Of a DNA stretch of 64,000 nucleotides, positions 1 to 11,908 are shown in pieces. Each line of letters starts with the position of its first letter. The stretch's first letter is position 1. A program made the translations under genes and the position numbers. Origin of the DNA: Paramecium octaurelia (taxonomy: Eukaryota > Ciliophora > Oligohymenophorea > Peniculida > Parameciidae). The notes under the pieces are model-generated. The model saw nothing but the letters and a program-made list of their open reading frames with translations. It was not told the DNA's origin and did not search any database. The stretch is from NCBI GenBank assembly GCA_905182995.1, contig CAJJDP010000073.1, positions 408,125 through 472,124 on the forward strand, read 5' to 3'.

Positions 1-1227
1 TAATAGATATAAATGTACTTCATCAGGATATATTTTGATGTATCCATTTAAATGTTTGTCTTCAATGAGACTCATTTTCGATGATTGTTTTTCCTTTTCT
101 TCCTAACTCATTTTCATTGGTCTTTAATACACCGGAGCTCTTTTTTGCTCTAAGTATATCTTTTTGGGTTTGTTTTTGACATCCAAGAGTATTAAGGTAT
201 CCATAATCAGATTTCTTTTGATGATCTTATCTAAGGGAGTGTCTGTAGAAAATGAAGGAGTATGATTGACTTCAAGAAGCCAAGGTTTAAGGGAGGAATC
301 TAGGAGAATATCGAATCCAAATAATTCAAAGCATTGTTCAATGCCATCATTATTATGTTATTATGATCTATAGAGGTGAGACAATTCCCCTTAAACGCTT
401 TAAATAGTCTTAACTATCACTTGTTTGATTTGGTTTAGTAATTATTTGATATCATGACCTTGATCTTGCAAATACTTGGGATATATGATATGATTACTTT
501 AAGAACAGATGTAAAAGAGCGCTTATGACCAACATCATCTTTGTTGGTGTCATTATTGAATACGAAATCCTTGCTTCTTTTGTTGATAGCATAATTGGTG
601 AGATGCATTGTAACACTGCCTAGATTTTTCTTTTAAGGCTTTACATATTTTTTGGTTGAAAACCTTGCAAGGCCTTCCTAATACATAAATACCTTCAATG
701 GATAGATTGACTTGAGGAGGACATAGATTCTGATATTTAATTAATGTGTACCTAAGATCGAATTTCAAGCCGTCAATTAAGTATGGATTGCAGAGATATT
801 CTTATACGACATAGTGCTTATCTAGAAAGGGATCCAGTTTTTTTGTTAGAAATATTCCTCGGCCTTAACAATTTGCTTCTGGTTTAACAATAAAGATTCC
901 TGTTCCTTATTTCTATCTGACTTCTTCGCTTTAATAAGGTAATTGCCATGTTCTTGGGAAGAAATCGTAATCCTCAGGAAACATTTTGCGCATCCTATTT
1001 AAATTACGACAAAGTTCATTCTTTTTTCCGAGCATGTACGATCCTGGAAAATGATTAATTCTCTAGTATGGCAATAAGCGACGATATTCTTCATCAGTTA
1101 CATACGTATCTTTCCAAAAGATATGGCATTCAATCTCTGACGGTGTGACCTTCCATTCTAACAGTTGAACTGCTTCTTCAATGACTTTGTATTTGGTTTC
1201 TAGTTTTATCAATACTAGTTTGTACAT
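1..1227 (-). CDS. Tubulin polyglutamylase, TTLL6/13-like (3' end cut by window edge)
   Basis: Tubulin-tyrosine-ligase-like enzyme, expected to add glutamates to tubulin tails of axonemes and cortical microtubules. Seen in order on the minus strand: [16 protein letters not shown], a [12 protein letters not shown] stretch, the ATP-grasp block [40 protein letters not shown], and [12 protein letters not shown] followed by [15 protein letters not shown]. These are the landmark blocks of the TTLL6/13 group. Two introns are needed to keep frame: 730-751 (ends CAG) and 475-497 (ends AAG). The start at 1227 is the first Met after an upstream TGA in frame; an extra 5' exon is possible. No stop is reached before position 1, so the C-terminus is missing. 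Family assignment is firm; the exact subfamily is inferred. Confidence 0.9.
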
Positions 1228-1715
1228 TCTAAGTTGATCAGGATTTTTCTTTTCATAAAATTCTTTTGTAACTAGGCTAATTATTGTAGAGACATTAAAT
1301 CACTCATATTTGATTTTTATATTTATACTAATTTCTTATTCAAAATATATTCATCTTTATAAATAAAAGTATTATCTTACAAGCTGATATAAGGTTGTAG
1401 ACTTCCCTCAAATTTGTTCATTAAATCAAAAAAGAAATAACATTATTAAAATATATTCTAAATCTAGAAAATATCACTAATATCATTATGCATAATAAAT
1501 TCCTATTCGCCTTTGATAAAGAAGACTAAATCTTACTTACTTTTCTAGATATATAAAAAGATAAAATTATCACCAAAGAATAATTTAGATATCAATTTAT
1601 ATCGTAATTCTAATTAGAGAACAGATTTACGAATAATTGCTAAGTTAAATAATTTAATTTTTAGTTATCAACAATAGTATTACGATTCCACTTAATTTAT
1701 TTAATATATATTATT
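1228..1715. other. Divergent intergenic region
   Basis: About 490 bp, very AT-rich, between the divergent TTLL and Na+/H+ exchanger genes. It must hold both promoters. I see no reading frame, RNA gene or repeat that I can support; a short 5' exon of the TTLL gene could lie near 1260-1310. Confidence 0.5.
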
Positions 1716-3229
1716 ATGTTTTAAGTGGAAGCTTTGATTGTTGTAATTATATTGGTGAGCTACATTCTTACGGCACACGTGATTGCTGTAAAAAGGATCA
1801 AGTTCCTTCATGAATCAGTTGTCGCAATATTGATGGGCATCGTCACTGCTCTCTTCATTAAATATGTATGAGTGATAATGTGAATGTAGATTTTTAATGA
1901 GGATATTAATTTTGACACGGAGTTGTTCTTTAATTTCTTATTGCCTCCAATCATCTTCGCAGCAGGTTACAATTTGCATAGAAACCACTTTTTCGATAAT
2001 TTTTGGCTAATCTCATATCATGGAATAATATGCACAATCCTGACATTCATTATACTGAGTGCTTTTGCCTTGTTTATGAATGAAACAAGTTTGGTCTAAT
2101 AGAAAATGGGATAGGATGAGATTCTCCTTTTGACAGCTACTCTATGTGCAACTGTAATCGTGTTAACAATATTACTCTTTAGGACACAGTTGCTGCCCTC
2201 ACATTAATTAAAGAAAAAGAATACCCAATACTCAATTCAGTCCTGTTTGGGGAGGGCATATTTAATGATGCCGTATCGATTCTAATATTTCGGTCGGTCA
2301 AGAAATATTTATCAGAAGATGGAGGATTTTCAAACTTATCCATGACCATCTCCTTGCGTCTATGTGTTGATTTCGTCTACTTACTACTGATGTCCCTGAT
2401 CGTAGGTGTAATAGTAGGTGCCCTGTCGTCGTTGTTATTTAAATATTGCGATTCTTTGATTAACCATCCTGTAAAGGAGACTTCCTTGATATTATTATTG
2501 GGTTACGCATCATATTTAGTATCTGAGTCCTTGCACCTAAGTGGGATATTAAGTTTATTTTGTTGCGGAATTATTATGGCCGTTTACACCTATCCAAATA
2601 TTTCAGAAGAAGCACAACATGGTACATAATTGGCATTTGACACAATTGGATATTTAGTTGAAGCTTTTGTGTTTGCATACTTGGGAATCACAACATTATA
2701 AGTAGATTACAAGCAAATCCCTTGGGGCTTTTCGTTATTATTGCTATTATCCGTAATTTTAGCCAGATTTGTTACAGTTTTTATTTTGCCATGCTGTTAC
2801 TTTCTGATGAATAAACAATTTAAATTAAACACTTAAGAACTATTTGTAGTTTGGTATTCTGGTCTAATCAGAGGTGTAATAGCATTTGCACTTTGTATCA
2901 CCATCAAAACAACAAATAGTGAAATAATCTAAGGGTGTGTTTTAGTGATAGTCTTGATCACAACCATTTTCGGTTCCATCTTATTGGATAGTTTCATTGG
3001 TCTTATTGGAATGAAGAGAGCTGATCCTGAATTGAATCAGATAAACGAATTTATGTTGAGTCAAACTAGTGAGACTGATGCTAGTGTTTCATATTATAAG
3101 AGCATAGGAGAATAAAAGGCCAAACTAAAAAAGGGATTATGGGGAGGAATTGAGTAGAATTTTGTTCGACCAATATTTTAAAAGCCAAAAACAAATTAGG
3201 TTTCAGAAATTAGTATGCATACAATGTGA
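1716..3229 (+). CDS. Na+/H+ exchanger (NHE/SLC9 family)
   Basis: Membrane antiporter of the cation-proton antiporter family, 486 aa after removal of two introns (1866-1889 and 2154-2182, both GTA..TAG). Multiple hydrophobic segments span the protein. The strongest motif is [12 protein letters not shown], the core NHE signature, preceded by ATDTVAAL, in which the intron splits the codons at CAT|DTV. The C-terminal tail is short (about 70 aa) and polar, unlike the long regulatory tails of animal NHE1-like proteins. Expected job: exchange of Na+ (or K+) for H+ at a vacuolar, contractile-vacuole or plasma membrane; the location cannot be read from sequence. Ends with TGA at 3227. Confidence 0.9.
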
Positions 3230-3282
3230 ATTTAGATATAGATATATATTAATATGTATTGTTGGTTTTTTTTACTCTTTTC

Positions 3283-4038
3283 TCAACAACACCCTGAGTC
3301 GTCGTTTTTCTTTTTCTTTTGTGGTTGTAGCTGCTATTATGGATTATCTTGGTGTTCGGATGATGCAATAGATGCTTTGTTGTCATTTTTACGTATCGTT
3401 TCATTTATATAGTTTAGGAAAACCAACTTGGCTGCTTCGGTGAATGCATATTATAGAATTCACTCAATACCAGTTCAACATTTTGATTGTTTTTGGAACT
3501 CGTTTCGAAGAATAAATTGATTCCCTTCTCGTCTATGAATGACTTTCCTTCATCATATGAAACTTGTCGTCTAGAAATTATGTAGAATTTGTACTGATCG
3601 TCCAAATCATTTTATGCTCCAACCAAAACAGTCACTATATTCGGCGATGCATTCTCCTTCGCCTCCTTTAACCACCCATCCAACTTCTCCAATGTTTCTC
3701 GTCTATTTTATAGGCATATTAATGTACCTTGTGATATTATAGACTAAAAATACTGCAGTAACATTCCTATAAAAGGATCTCACAATAGATCTGAATGACT
3801 CCTACCCAGCAGTATCCCAGATCTGCAACTTTATTTTTGTATTCTAATCAACTTCCACTGTTTTTGAAGAGAATTCCACACCGATTGTGACATTGTACTC
3901 AGAGACGAATTCGTCCTTTGTGTATCTCAACAGTAGACAAGACTTCCCGACACCTCAATAATACTATTAATTAATACCACTTTCTCCAATTATGATAAAT
4001 TTAAACAATGGTGTTTTATCAGCTGAGGAATTCATCAT
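3283..4038 (-). CDS. Rab-family small GTPase with altered G4 motif
   Basis: Vesicle-traffic GTPase, 227 aa. Visible motifs: G1 GESGVGKS, the switch-II region WDTAGQESFRS, and a C-terminal GCC that would receive two geranylgeranyl groups. The G4 motif, normally NKxD, reads AQND (the Gln codon is TAA), so guanine recognition may be altered. Three introns are required: 3954-3977 (ends GAG), 3703-3727 (TAG) and one of 23 nt at 3448-3470 whose 3' end is TAT rather than NAG. Without the last one the reading frame never reaches the prenylation motif. It diverges from the ASCC2-like gene with only 25 bp between the start codons. Confidence 0.85.
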
Positions 4039-4063
4039 CGTAAATTCTTTAATATTTTAATTT

Positions 4064-5913
4064 ATGTCTAAAAAACAGAAGCACGCTCAAAAATAACCCA
4101 AAAAAGTTCTTTCTCAAGACATAAACGAGAGTGATCAAACTCATTACTTCGGTCTGCTTGGAGATGATTACAATGTACCGCTAATTTTCCATTATATTAG
4201 AATAATGACAATGTTAAAGTAGCCTAGAAAATACTCGGAGATTACAAAGCCCTGTTGGAGTATCCCCCCAGTAAATTTTGGGCCACTATCTCCTACAACC
4301 TAAACCTCCAAAATTCCTTAGACCTATTTTTGAGATATGCACCAAGAAAACACTTTTTAAAGGAACCATTACATTTCACAGGATATTATGGAGTACTAAT
4401 CAAAGAGATTTTCAAATGTGTCTTGGCAATCTATCTTCGATTAATTGATTTACAAAATGAAGACCCAATTCTTTTTGAACAAATTGGTGTCTATGATCTT
4501 GTCTACTAAAAATGGATCTTTGATGTCATGAAATTGACTGATATTTGCACAATATACGCTGATCAAAATGAAAGTAATATTCATTGTCCTATAAATGTAG
4601 ATGCTGTTAAGAAAATATGTTTTTTTGTTTTCTATTACCAAGCATATTAGGATGATTACAAATCTACCATAGAATCCTTTATGAAAAATGTCCTGGGGAA
4701 AATCTACGAGGAAATATTCTAAATAAATAATAAATCAGCCAATGAGAGCGAAATCATTATTAGTGACGTTGAATAAAAAATGGAATTACTCACCTTAACC
4801 TTAGATTCCATTGAGACACTTATTATTTGGGCAAAATATTTCCCATAAAAACAATATCTTTTTAAACCAGAGGTCGTTTAATGTTTAGAATAAGTCTTTT
4901 ATGAATTGATTCTGGCTAAAGGGTATAACAGAGGCACAACATAAATCTCAGGTGTTTGGAAACCTTAGTTTTTATAAAATTTACATCACTTCCTTAAACT
5001 AGCTTTGTAAAGAGTTATAGATTTCTTTGTCATTTATATGAAATACCTGGAAGAGTTGATTGTGACCAAACAGATTAAGTAATCCCAAGAACATATGAAT
5101 TATTTGATTTAGAATTTCGGCATTATGAAAAGGAAATTTAAATCCAAAAAAGGAGGTTCAAATCAAAATAAAGAATGGATTCTATTCGAAGCTCTTTATG
5201 AAAATGGGTTCAACATGATTGAATTGCTAATGAACACCCCTTGGAATTAGATTAATCTACCTAAGGAGGAAATTGAAGAGGTAACCCTTCTAATGACAAC
5301 AGTAATGGAGGAGAGAGAGAGACTCAAGGGCAAAGCTAATAATAATGAACCAGAGAATTTGGAGGCTTTTGAAAACTTTGATCCTGCGTAATCTACTCTG
5401 CCCCTTGATCTCATAGAGGCCTAAGAGAAATAGGAGGCTGAAGAACAAGAATAAGACGTCTAGGAAGAAGAGGATGAGCCAGTTCAATCGGAAGAAAAAT
5501 TAGTTGAGATAGTATCAAAAAAGAAATAAAAACTGACATTTGATTAACCATTAAAGGATAGGATAGAAATGGCTGAAATAACAGCTAAGCTCTATAATGA
5601 TGAGCCTGATGATACATATGATTATCAAGAAGCCTTGCAAAGACCTGAGAAGGAATACACTAGCAGTGATAATGATGAGGAGGATGACTATGTTCCGAAT
5701 GATCATTTCAATAGATATGCCAAACCTTTAAGGAAATAATAGGTTAATCCAGGACATAGCATGAGTTATCAGAATTTAGATAACAATAATGATAAACAGA
5801 TAAAAATTTTAAAAAATCCAAATAAGTAGTAACAATAAAATAGATAAAAACAAAATGAGGAAGGATTCAGTGATGATGAGGATCAATTTAGAAGAGATAA
5901 TGGAAGCAGATAC

Positions 5914-5957
<44 letters not shown>

Positions 5958-6471
5958 CAATCGTCCTTATTTTGAAAAGCCTATGAAAGTATACGTTAAG
6001 GATAATAATAATTACCAGAATAACAATAGTGAGTATCAGAGAAAAAACTACAACAACAATAATAATTAACAAAGATCAGATTATAGAAATAAAAATAAGA
6101 ATTAAGAATATTCAAGGAATGATGATGATTGTTATAAAAGGGACGACTACGATCGAGAGGACAGACCTTAGGGTAATAACGAGTAGAAGAGGGTTCTTTA
6201 AAAGGAGAGAAATAGGGATGGTGGCTACGTTGGAACTAACAAACCAAAAGTTTAGTAGGAATATGAGGAGAAGCAAGAAACTCAATAGGGTCAACAGACC
6301 AATTAAAAGTAGAATAATAATAATAAACAACAACAAAACAAAAAGAATTTAAACTCGAAAGCAACTCCGTATGATATTTATGTACCCAAAGAGGAAAGTG
6401 GAAATAACGAATACTAAGCTTAAGAATAGAGGTAAGAGAAGAAACAACAGAGAGGTAAAAAGAGATATTGA
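4064..6471 (+). CDS. ASCC2: ASCC2-like protein (ribosome quality-control trigger complex)
   Basis: 793 aa, one intron (26 nt) near residue 35. Residues about 60-95 contain YPPSKFWATISYN and a DLFLRYAPRK block that match the N-terminal ASCC2 domain; around residue 500 the stretch KLYNDEPDDTYD resembles the acidic EYDDTYD segment of ASCC2. In animals ASCC2 works with ASCC3 helicase, binding K63-linked ubiquitin through a CUE domain; the yeast relative acts in splitting collided ribosomes. I could not place a CUE domain with confidence. The C-terminal 280 aa are low complexity, rich in Asn, Gln, Asp, Arg, including a run of Asn encoded by an AAT repeat. No TGA interrupts the frame. Confidence 0.75.
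5913..5954 (+). repeat. (AAT)n trinucleotide run coding poly-Asn
   Basis: About 13-14 tandem AAT units inside the low-complexity tail of the ASCC2-like gene. It is in frame and codes an asparagine run; neighbouring sequence carries more dispersed AAT/AAC codons, so it is probably a slippage-prone microsatellite. Confidence 0.85.
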
Positions 6472-6583
6472 GTATATAAAAATAAATAAATTAATCTAGA
6501 ATTTCTAGAATTTACTATTAAGAGACTATTTAATTTAATTGTGGGTAATTTTCACTAATAAATTAATTGTCTATAAATTGTTA

Positions 6584-8402
6584 ATGATTTCTTCATCTAG
6601 AAAGCTCTTTGGCAATATAGTATTGGGAAAATCCCTCGTATCTACTCCAGTTTTCTTTGCAGGAAAAGAATTGAGTTTTGGACAAGAGTGCAGACAATAG
6701 ATGTTACGTGGTTGTGACAAATTAGCTGATGCTGTTCAAACAACCCTTGGACCCAAAGGAAGAAATGTAGTCATCGATCAAGCTTTCGGTAGTCCCAAAA
6801 TCACTAAGGATGGCGTCACTGTTGCAAAGGCTATTGAATTCTCTAACAGATTCGAAAATATTGGAGCTCAATTGGTCAAGTCAGTGGCATCTAAAGCTAA
6901 TGATGAAGCTGGTGATGGCACAACCACAGCTACAGTTTTAGCTAGAGCCATCTTCAAGGAGGGTGTCAAGAGTGTCGCAGCTGGACTCAATGTATGATTT
7001 GTGTGTATATATCTCTTTTAGCCTATGGACTTGAGAAGAGGCATCAATTTGGCATGCGAAGCAGTTGTTAAGGATTTGAAGAACAGATCAAAGCCAGTTA
7101 AATCCAAGGACATGATTGAGAATGTTGCCACAATCTCTGCAAATGGAGACGGCGAAATCGGAAAATTGATCGCCGAACTTATGGATAAAGTAGGAGAACA
7201 CGGAACCATCACAGTATCTGATGGTAAAACACTTCATCACGAAATTGAATTTGTCGAGGGTTTGAAATTCGACAGAGGATACATCAGTCCTTATTTCGCC
7301 ACAGATCCAAAGACATAGAAGACAGAATTCGAAAAACCATACATTTTGATCACAGACAAGAAGATCTCAAATATTCAATCCATTCTCTAAATTTTGGAAC
7401 ATGTTGTTAGAGAAAACAAACCACTTTTACTGATTGCTGATGATGTTGAATCAGAAGCCTTGGCTCAATTGATTCTTAACAAATTAAGAGGAGGACTCAA
7501 AGTATGCGCTGTCAAAGCCCCTGCTTTTGGAGTATGAATTTATTTCATTATTTTAGGATAACAGAAAGGCAATCTTAAATGATATTGCTGTTTTAACTGG
7601 AGGCACAGTCGTCACTGAAGATGTTGGATTGACATTGGAAAAGTCTGATCACACAGTTCTTGGACAATGCAAATCAATCATTGTCACCAAAGATGATACC
7701 ATTATTATGGATGGTATTGGATCCAAGGATAGCATCAATGAAAGATGTGACATCATCAAGGCTCAAATCACAGAATCAAATTCTGAATATGACAAAGAAA
7801 AGCTCAAGGAGAGATTGGCTAAATTATAAGGAGGAGTTGGAGTCATCAAAGTTGGTGGTGCTTCAGAAGTTGAAGTTGGAGAAATCAAAGACAGAATCAC
7901 AGATGCACTCAATGCAACCAGAGCTGCTGTTGATGAGGGCATTGTTGTAGGTACAAATGATAATTAAACATTTAGGTGGTGGATGTGCCTTATTGTATGC
8001 AACCAGAGTTTTAGAGAAACTCAAGGGAGACAACTTCGATTAGAACATTGGTATCCAAATTGTCAAGAGGGCCATTGAATTACCATGCAGAACCATCGTT
8101 GATAATGCTGGTGAAGAAGGAGCAGTTGTTGTTGGAAAATTGTTAGAAGGAAAGGATGAAGAAGTAGGATATGATGCCTCAAAATCATAATATGTCAATA
8201 TGATCAAGGCTGGTATCATTGACCCAACAAAAGTCGTCAGAACTGCACTTGTTGATGCTGCCTCAGTTGCCAGTTTAATGACAACAACAGAGTATAAATA
8301 TAATTCTATTTTAGATGTATGATTGTTGAAGGAAAAAAAGATGAAAAAGCAGGAGGAGCTCCAAATATGGGAGGCATGGGAGGAATGGAAGGAATGTATT
8401 GA
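6584..8402 (+). CDS. HSP60: Mitochondrial chaperonin HSP60 (GroEL family)
   Basis: 571 aa, ATP-driven group I chaperonin of the mitochondrial matrix. After a 25-30 aa N-terminal stretch with Arg/Lys/Ser (likely targeting peptide) come [13 protein letters not shown], the nucleotide-binding [16 protein letters not shown], a complete apical domain and the intermediate-domain segment ending [12 protein letters not shown]. The protein ends in [10 protein letters not shown], the usual flexible Gly-Met tail. Four introns: 6992-7021, 7532-7556, 7951-7975 and 8292-8314, all GTA..TAG. The length is normal for the family. Its 3' end lies 25 bp from the convergent VAP-like gene. Confidence 0.97.
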
Positions 8403-8427
8403 TATAGTGATTATTGTTCATTTAGTA

Positions 8428-9476
8428 TCAAAAAAGTTATTAAATCTTTTTTAGCAATGCTCCTAATATTAAACATATTACACTAACGATTAATAAATGC
8501 CCAACTAATATTTATTAATCCTCTATAAAATTACTATTATACAATTACGTTTATTGTTTTCTTTATTCTTAAACATTGCTTTAAATTTTAATTTTTCTAA
8601 TTCCTCACTCAGTTAGTCTTTGCTTATCTTGATTTAGTCTATTTACTTGAGAATCTATTATTCTTTTTGCTTAAGCTAGGTAATAATTTAACTCTATTCC
8701 GCTTTTACGATAGAGGTTTAGGATCTTATCCCTGATACTTCGTGATTGGACTTCTCCTCATCAATGCATTTGAAATTACCAGATGCATAAGGTTCATTAT
8801 TATAGCTTTGTTCTGGATCCAGTCGATCTTGAAATTGCTCATTAGGTTCTTGGGGAATCTCGTAAGCTTCTGTAAAAAAGGTGGGCTATTTTACTTCCCT
8901 ACTCATATTGGCACTTATTCTGCTTGCATCTTAAAGTATGGGACTAATGCTGGGGTTGTTGTTGGAGATATTTGATGTCCTGCTTTCTTAGCCATCGAGA
9001 CTGTTTTTATGGACGATTTACTCTTAGAATCTACTAAAAGTAGGCTATGATCTTTAGGTTTGCAGATAATCCTATCTGATAACTTCTTCGAAAGTTTGTT
9101 TTTTATCTGATTGCTGAGTGCTGGAGGAATCTGTATTGATGTTCATTCTGATGGAGAGGGTTTGAGTGGGTAATACTCCGGGTTATTTCTCAATCCATAA
9201 TTGAGGGTTGGAATACTCGAGCATTTCAAGATAGTCTTCAACATAATTGATTGCTTCCAGTTAAACATCAGTGTCATATTGGCTAGTTTTATTGGTAACA
9301 GAGATCAATTTTCTATCGTTGGGGGCGATCATGCCATAGGAAGGCATAATTCTTATGTGGATATCATTTTTGAATCTAAAGAGGATTGGGTGATCAACCA
9401 TGTTGATGACTTGAAAAGTGGTTTGTTTTCGATGATGAATTTGAAATGGTGGTTAAGGCGAGATTGAGAAGAGCAT
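8428..9476 (-). CDS. VAP-like MSP-domain protein with C-terminal membrane anchor
   Basis: 340 aa. The N-terminal 110 residues look like a major-sperm-protein domain as in VAP-A/B: HPILFRFK followed by MPSYGMIAPNDRKLISV, matching the FKVKTT and P-x-G-x-I-x-P pattern. A long polar linker and a coiled coil rich in Gln/Lys/Glu follow. Removing a 26-nt intron at 8523-8548 gives a C-terminal hydrophobic segment, LVGHLLIVSVICLILGALL, then a short basic tail, so this is probably a tail-anchored ER protein at membrane contact sites. Without that intron the frame runs on to a TGA at 8418 and the anchor is lost, which supports the splice. Function is inferred from the domain order. Confidence 0.7.
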
Positions 9477-9518
9477 TAATTTGTATATCTTTTTTTAATT
9501 AATATTTTAAAAAATCAA

Positions 9519-9910
9519 ATGGCTAGAGCAGCAAAAGACACAAGACCAATTGCAGATTAAGCTACCTCTGAAGCTGCATGCACATACGCAGCCCTCATAT
9601 TATATGAAGACAATTAAGATGTACTTGAAAATGTGATAATAAGATTGATGCCACTAAATTAGCCAAGATCATCAAGGCTTCCAATTTGAGAGTCGAACCA
9701 ATTTGGACTAAAGTTTTTGAGAAAGCACTTAAGGGCAAAAAGGTTGGTGATTTGTTGCATGGTAGCAGTGGAAGTGCAAGCAGTGCCCCATAAGCTTAAA
9801 CTACATCCACTCCTGCCGCTGCTGAGACCAAGAAGGCTGAGCCAGTCAAGGAAGTCAAGAAGGCTGAAGAACCAGAAGAGGATGTTGATATGGGTGGTTT
9901 GTTTGATTGA
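9519..9910 (+). CDS. RPLP1: 60S acidic ribosomal protein P1
   Basis: 122 aa. The start, with TYAALILYEDN, and the C-terminus EDVDMGGLFD are typical of stalk protein P1, which binds elongation factors on the large ribosomal subunit; P1/P2 tails in most eukaryotes end SDDDMGFGLFD, so the tail is slightly shorter. An Ala/Lys/Glu hinge precedes it. One intron, 9621-9643 (23 nt), begins GTA and ends AAG rather than TAG; a 20-nt alternative would also keep frame. Start codons of this gene and the VAP-like gene are 42 bp apart and divergent. Confidence 0.93.
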
Positions 9911-9947
9911 AAATGAAAATAAAATCGTACATTAATATTTTAATATT

Positions 9948-10946
9948 ATGAAATCTAATAAATTGGAGAAATACGAGAAGAAGGAGAAACTCGGAGAGGG
10001 TACCTACGGAATCGTGTATAAAGCATTAGGTATGAATCATTTTACATTATTCAATTAGACCGCAACACCAGTGAATATGTGGCATTGAAGAAAATCAGAC
10101 TCGAGTCAGAAGAGGAAGGCATTCCTAGTACAGCAATCAGAGAGATCTCTCTGCTTAAAGAGTTGAATCATCCGAATATTGTGAAGTAATACTTGCTCTA
10201 TCTAGATTAATGGAAGTTGTGCATTCAAATAAGAAACTTGTACTGGTCTTTGAGTATGTTGAAATGGATCTTAAGAAATTCTTTGCCCAATTCCCCAAAG
10301 AGAAAGGCATGGAACCCGTGATTGTCAAAAGTTTCCTCTATTAACTCCTCAGAGGAATCTAAGCATGTCATTAATAAAAAATATTACACCGTGATCTCAA
10401 ACCTCAAAATCTTTTGGTCTCCAAAGACGGAATACTCAAACTTGCTGATTTTGGACTCGCCAGAGCCAGCGGAATCCCTGTTAAAAGTTTCACTCATGAA
10501 GTTGTCACACTATGGTACAGACCACCAGACGTCTTGTTGGGCTCTAAAAACTATAACACCTCAATAGATATCTGGAGTGTAGGCTGCATCTTCGCTGAAA
10601 TGTCAAATCTTAAACCTCTTTTTGCTGGAAGCAATGAAACTGATCAATTAAAAAAGATATTCAGAGTCTTGGGAACTCCAACACCTATTGTATATTACTC
10701 TCACTATTCTAGGAATATCCTAAATTGAATGATCTTCCAAGCTGGAAACCTGAAAACTTTGAACAATATCAACCTGACAATCTTGCTAAGTTTTGTCCAA
10801 GACTTGATCCAGATGGTTTAGACTTGTTGGTCAAAATGCTTAAAATCAATCCAGATCAAAGAATCACAGCCAAAGCTGCATGTGAACACCCCTTCTTCAA
10901 AGAATTACCAGAATAAGTTAAGAAATTATATGTCAACGTCAAGTGA
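9948..10946 (+). CDS. Cyclin-dependent kinase with PSTAIRE helix
   Basis: 308 aa serine/threonine kinase. Visible: glycine loop [10 protein letters not shown] with the inhibitory Thr/Tyr pair, the cyclin-binding helix [40 protein letters not shown] with the activating-loop Thr, and PPDVLLGS in place of the usual APE (as in CDK5/Pho85). Three introns: 10030-10058, 10186-10205 and 10690-10712, all ending TAG. The PSTAIRE and T-loop place it among CDK1/2/5-type kinases; whether it drives the cell cycle or a Pho85/CDK5-type pathway cannot be told from sequence alone. Confidence 0.95.
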
Positions 10947-11280
10947 GAATTCATAAATCAAATATATATATCAAATTTCATAAAAACCTTTCTTTTTTAT
11001 TATCTCACTTCCCTTTGTCAAACAAATATTCTATAAATTACACTGTGTTATTTATTGACTAACTTTTAATTTAAACAGAAGTATAAATTAGTAGCAAGTA
11101 ATGATATCATGAGTATTGAATATGTCAACTTATTACAGTTTATCGGTTTGAGTTTAAATGAATAAACAAATAGAATCTGATATACTATTGAGAATTAATT
11201 AAAAATAGTCTTCCATTCACTTAGGTTTCTCAATATTCAATTTAATGTATATCAACTACTCCGATTAAAATAAAAAATAT
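10947..11280. other. AT-rich intergenic region
   Basis: About 330 bp downstream of the CDK gene. I see no coding frame free of TGA over a useful length and no recognisable RNA gene. Confidence 0.5.
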
Positions 11281-11908
11281 TCAAAAGGATTAAATAGTAT
11301 CAAGTTACATCTTAAGTAATGATCCACTTCTTAGTTTCTTACTGAAATCAACCTTGTCTTACCTAATCATATATAAAGAAATATAATACTCTAATTGATA
11401 ATTTTTCACTTCTTCCTTCAATTTCTAATTTTCTTCTTTTATTGGTACAAGTTCAAAACTAAAATCATCAAACTTCAAATTTCCCCTTTTAATTGCTCAT
11501 TCTTTGACTCCCATGATATTCTCTCCTTACGCTATTTTTCTTAATAAAACTACTAAGCTTGTCATTTTCATTTACTTTCACAAAATTGTCCTTTTCCATA
11601 TTTTCAATTAAATCGTTCATTTCAATAAGTAAATCGAATACATACTGAATGTATTTATTTGATATCTGCATCTCTTGTTCCTCATCCATTAATTTTAGTT
11701 TTGCGTCTAAAATTCTCCATCTACCTAATCCTTCTCTAAGAACTACACTTTTAGTACTTTCATCTGAATCTTATTTCAATATATATTTACCCTCCCTGCT
11801 AGTTCTTTCTTTCAATTACTACCAATTTAATATTAATTTTCAATTTAATTACAAGTTTATTATAATACTTAGAACAAATTCGGAATAGTAAATTTTATTG
11901 CCATTCAT
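11281..11908 (-). pseudogene. Unresolved or degenerate small coiled-coil gene
   Basis: Two coding-like pieces lie on the minus strand in different frames. The upstream piece (about 11500-11800) is rich in Glu/Lys/Asp with amphipathic spacing, ending at a TGA after SQRMSN. The downstream piece (11281-11500) reads FDDFSFELVPIKEENQKLKE and continues as a likely coiled coil to TGA. I could not join them with an acceptable short intron, nor find a convincing start apart from ATG at 11908. It may be a decayed gene or one with splicing I cannot resolve. No family recognised. Confidence 0.35.

Noticed and set aside
3448-3470. Retained internal eliminated sequence (IES) in the Rab gene
   Set aside because: At 23 nt it is below the known minimum near 26 bp and its ends lack the TAYAG-type consensus; an odd intron or base error is simpler.
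5809-6352. Antisense and shifted Ile-rich and Thr/Arg-rich open frames over the AAT repeat
   Set aside because: They are frame shadows of the Asn codon run in the ASCC2-like gene; composition is pure repeat translation.
8742-9467. Plus-strand open frames opposite the VAP-like gene
   Set aside because: Antisense shadows; the minus strand gives a domain match, an intron and a membrane anchor.
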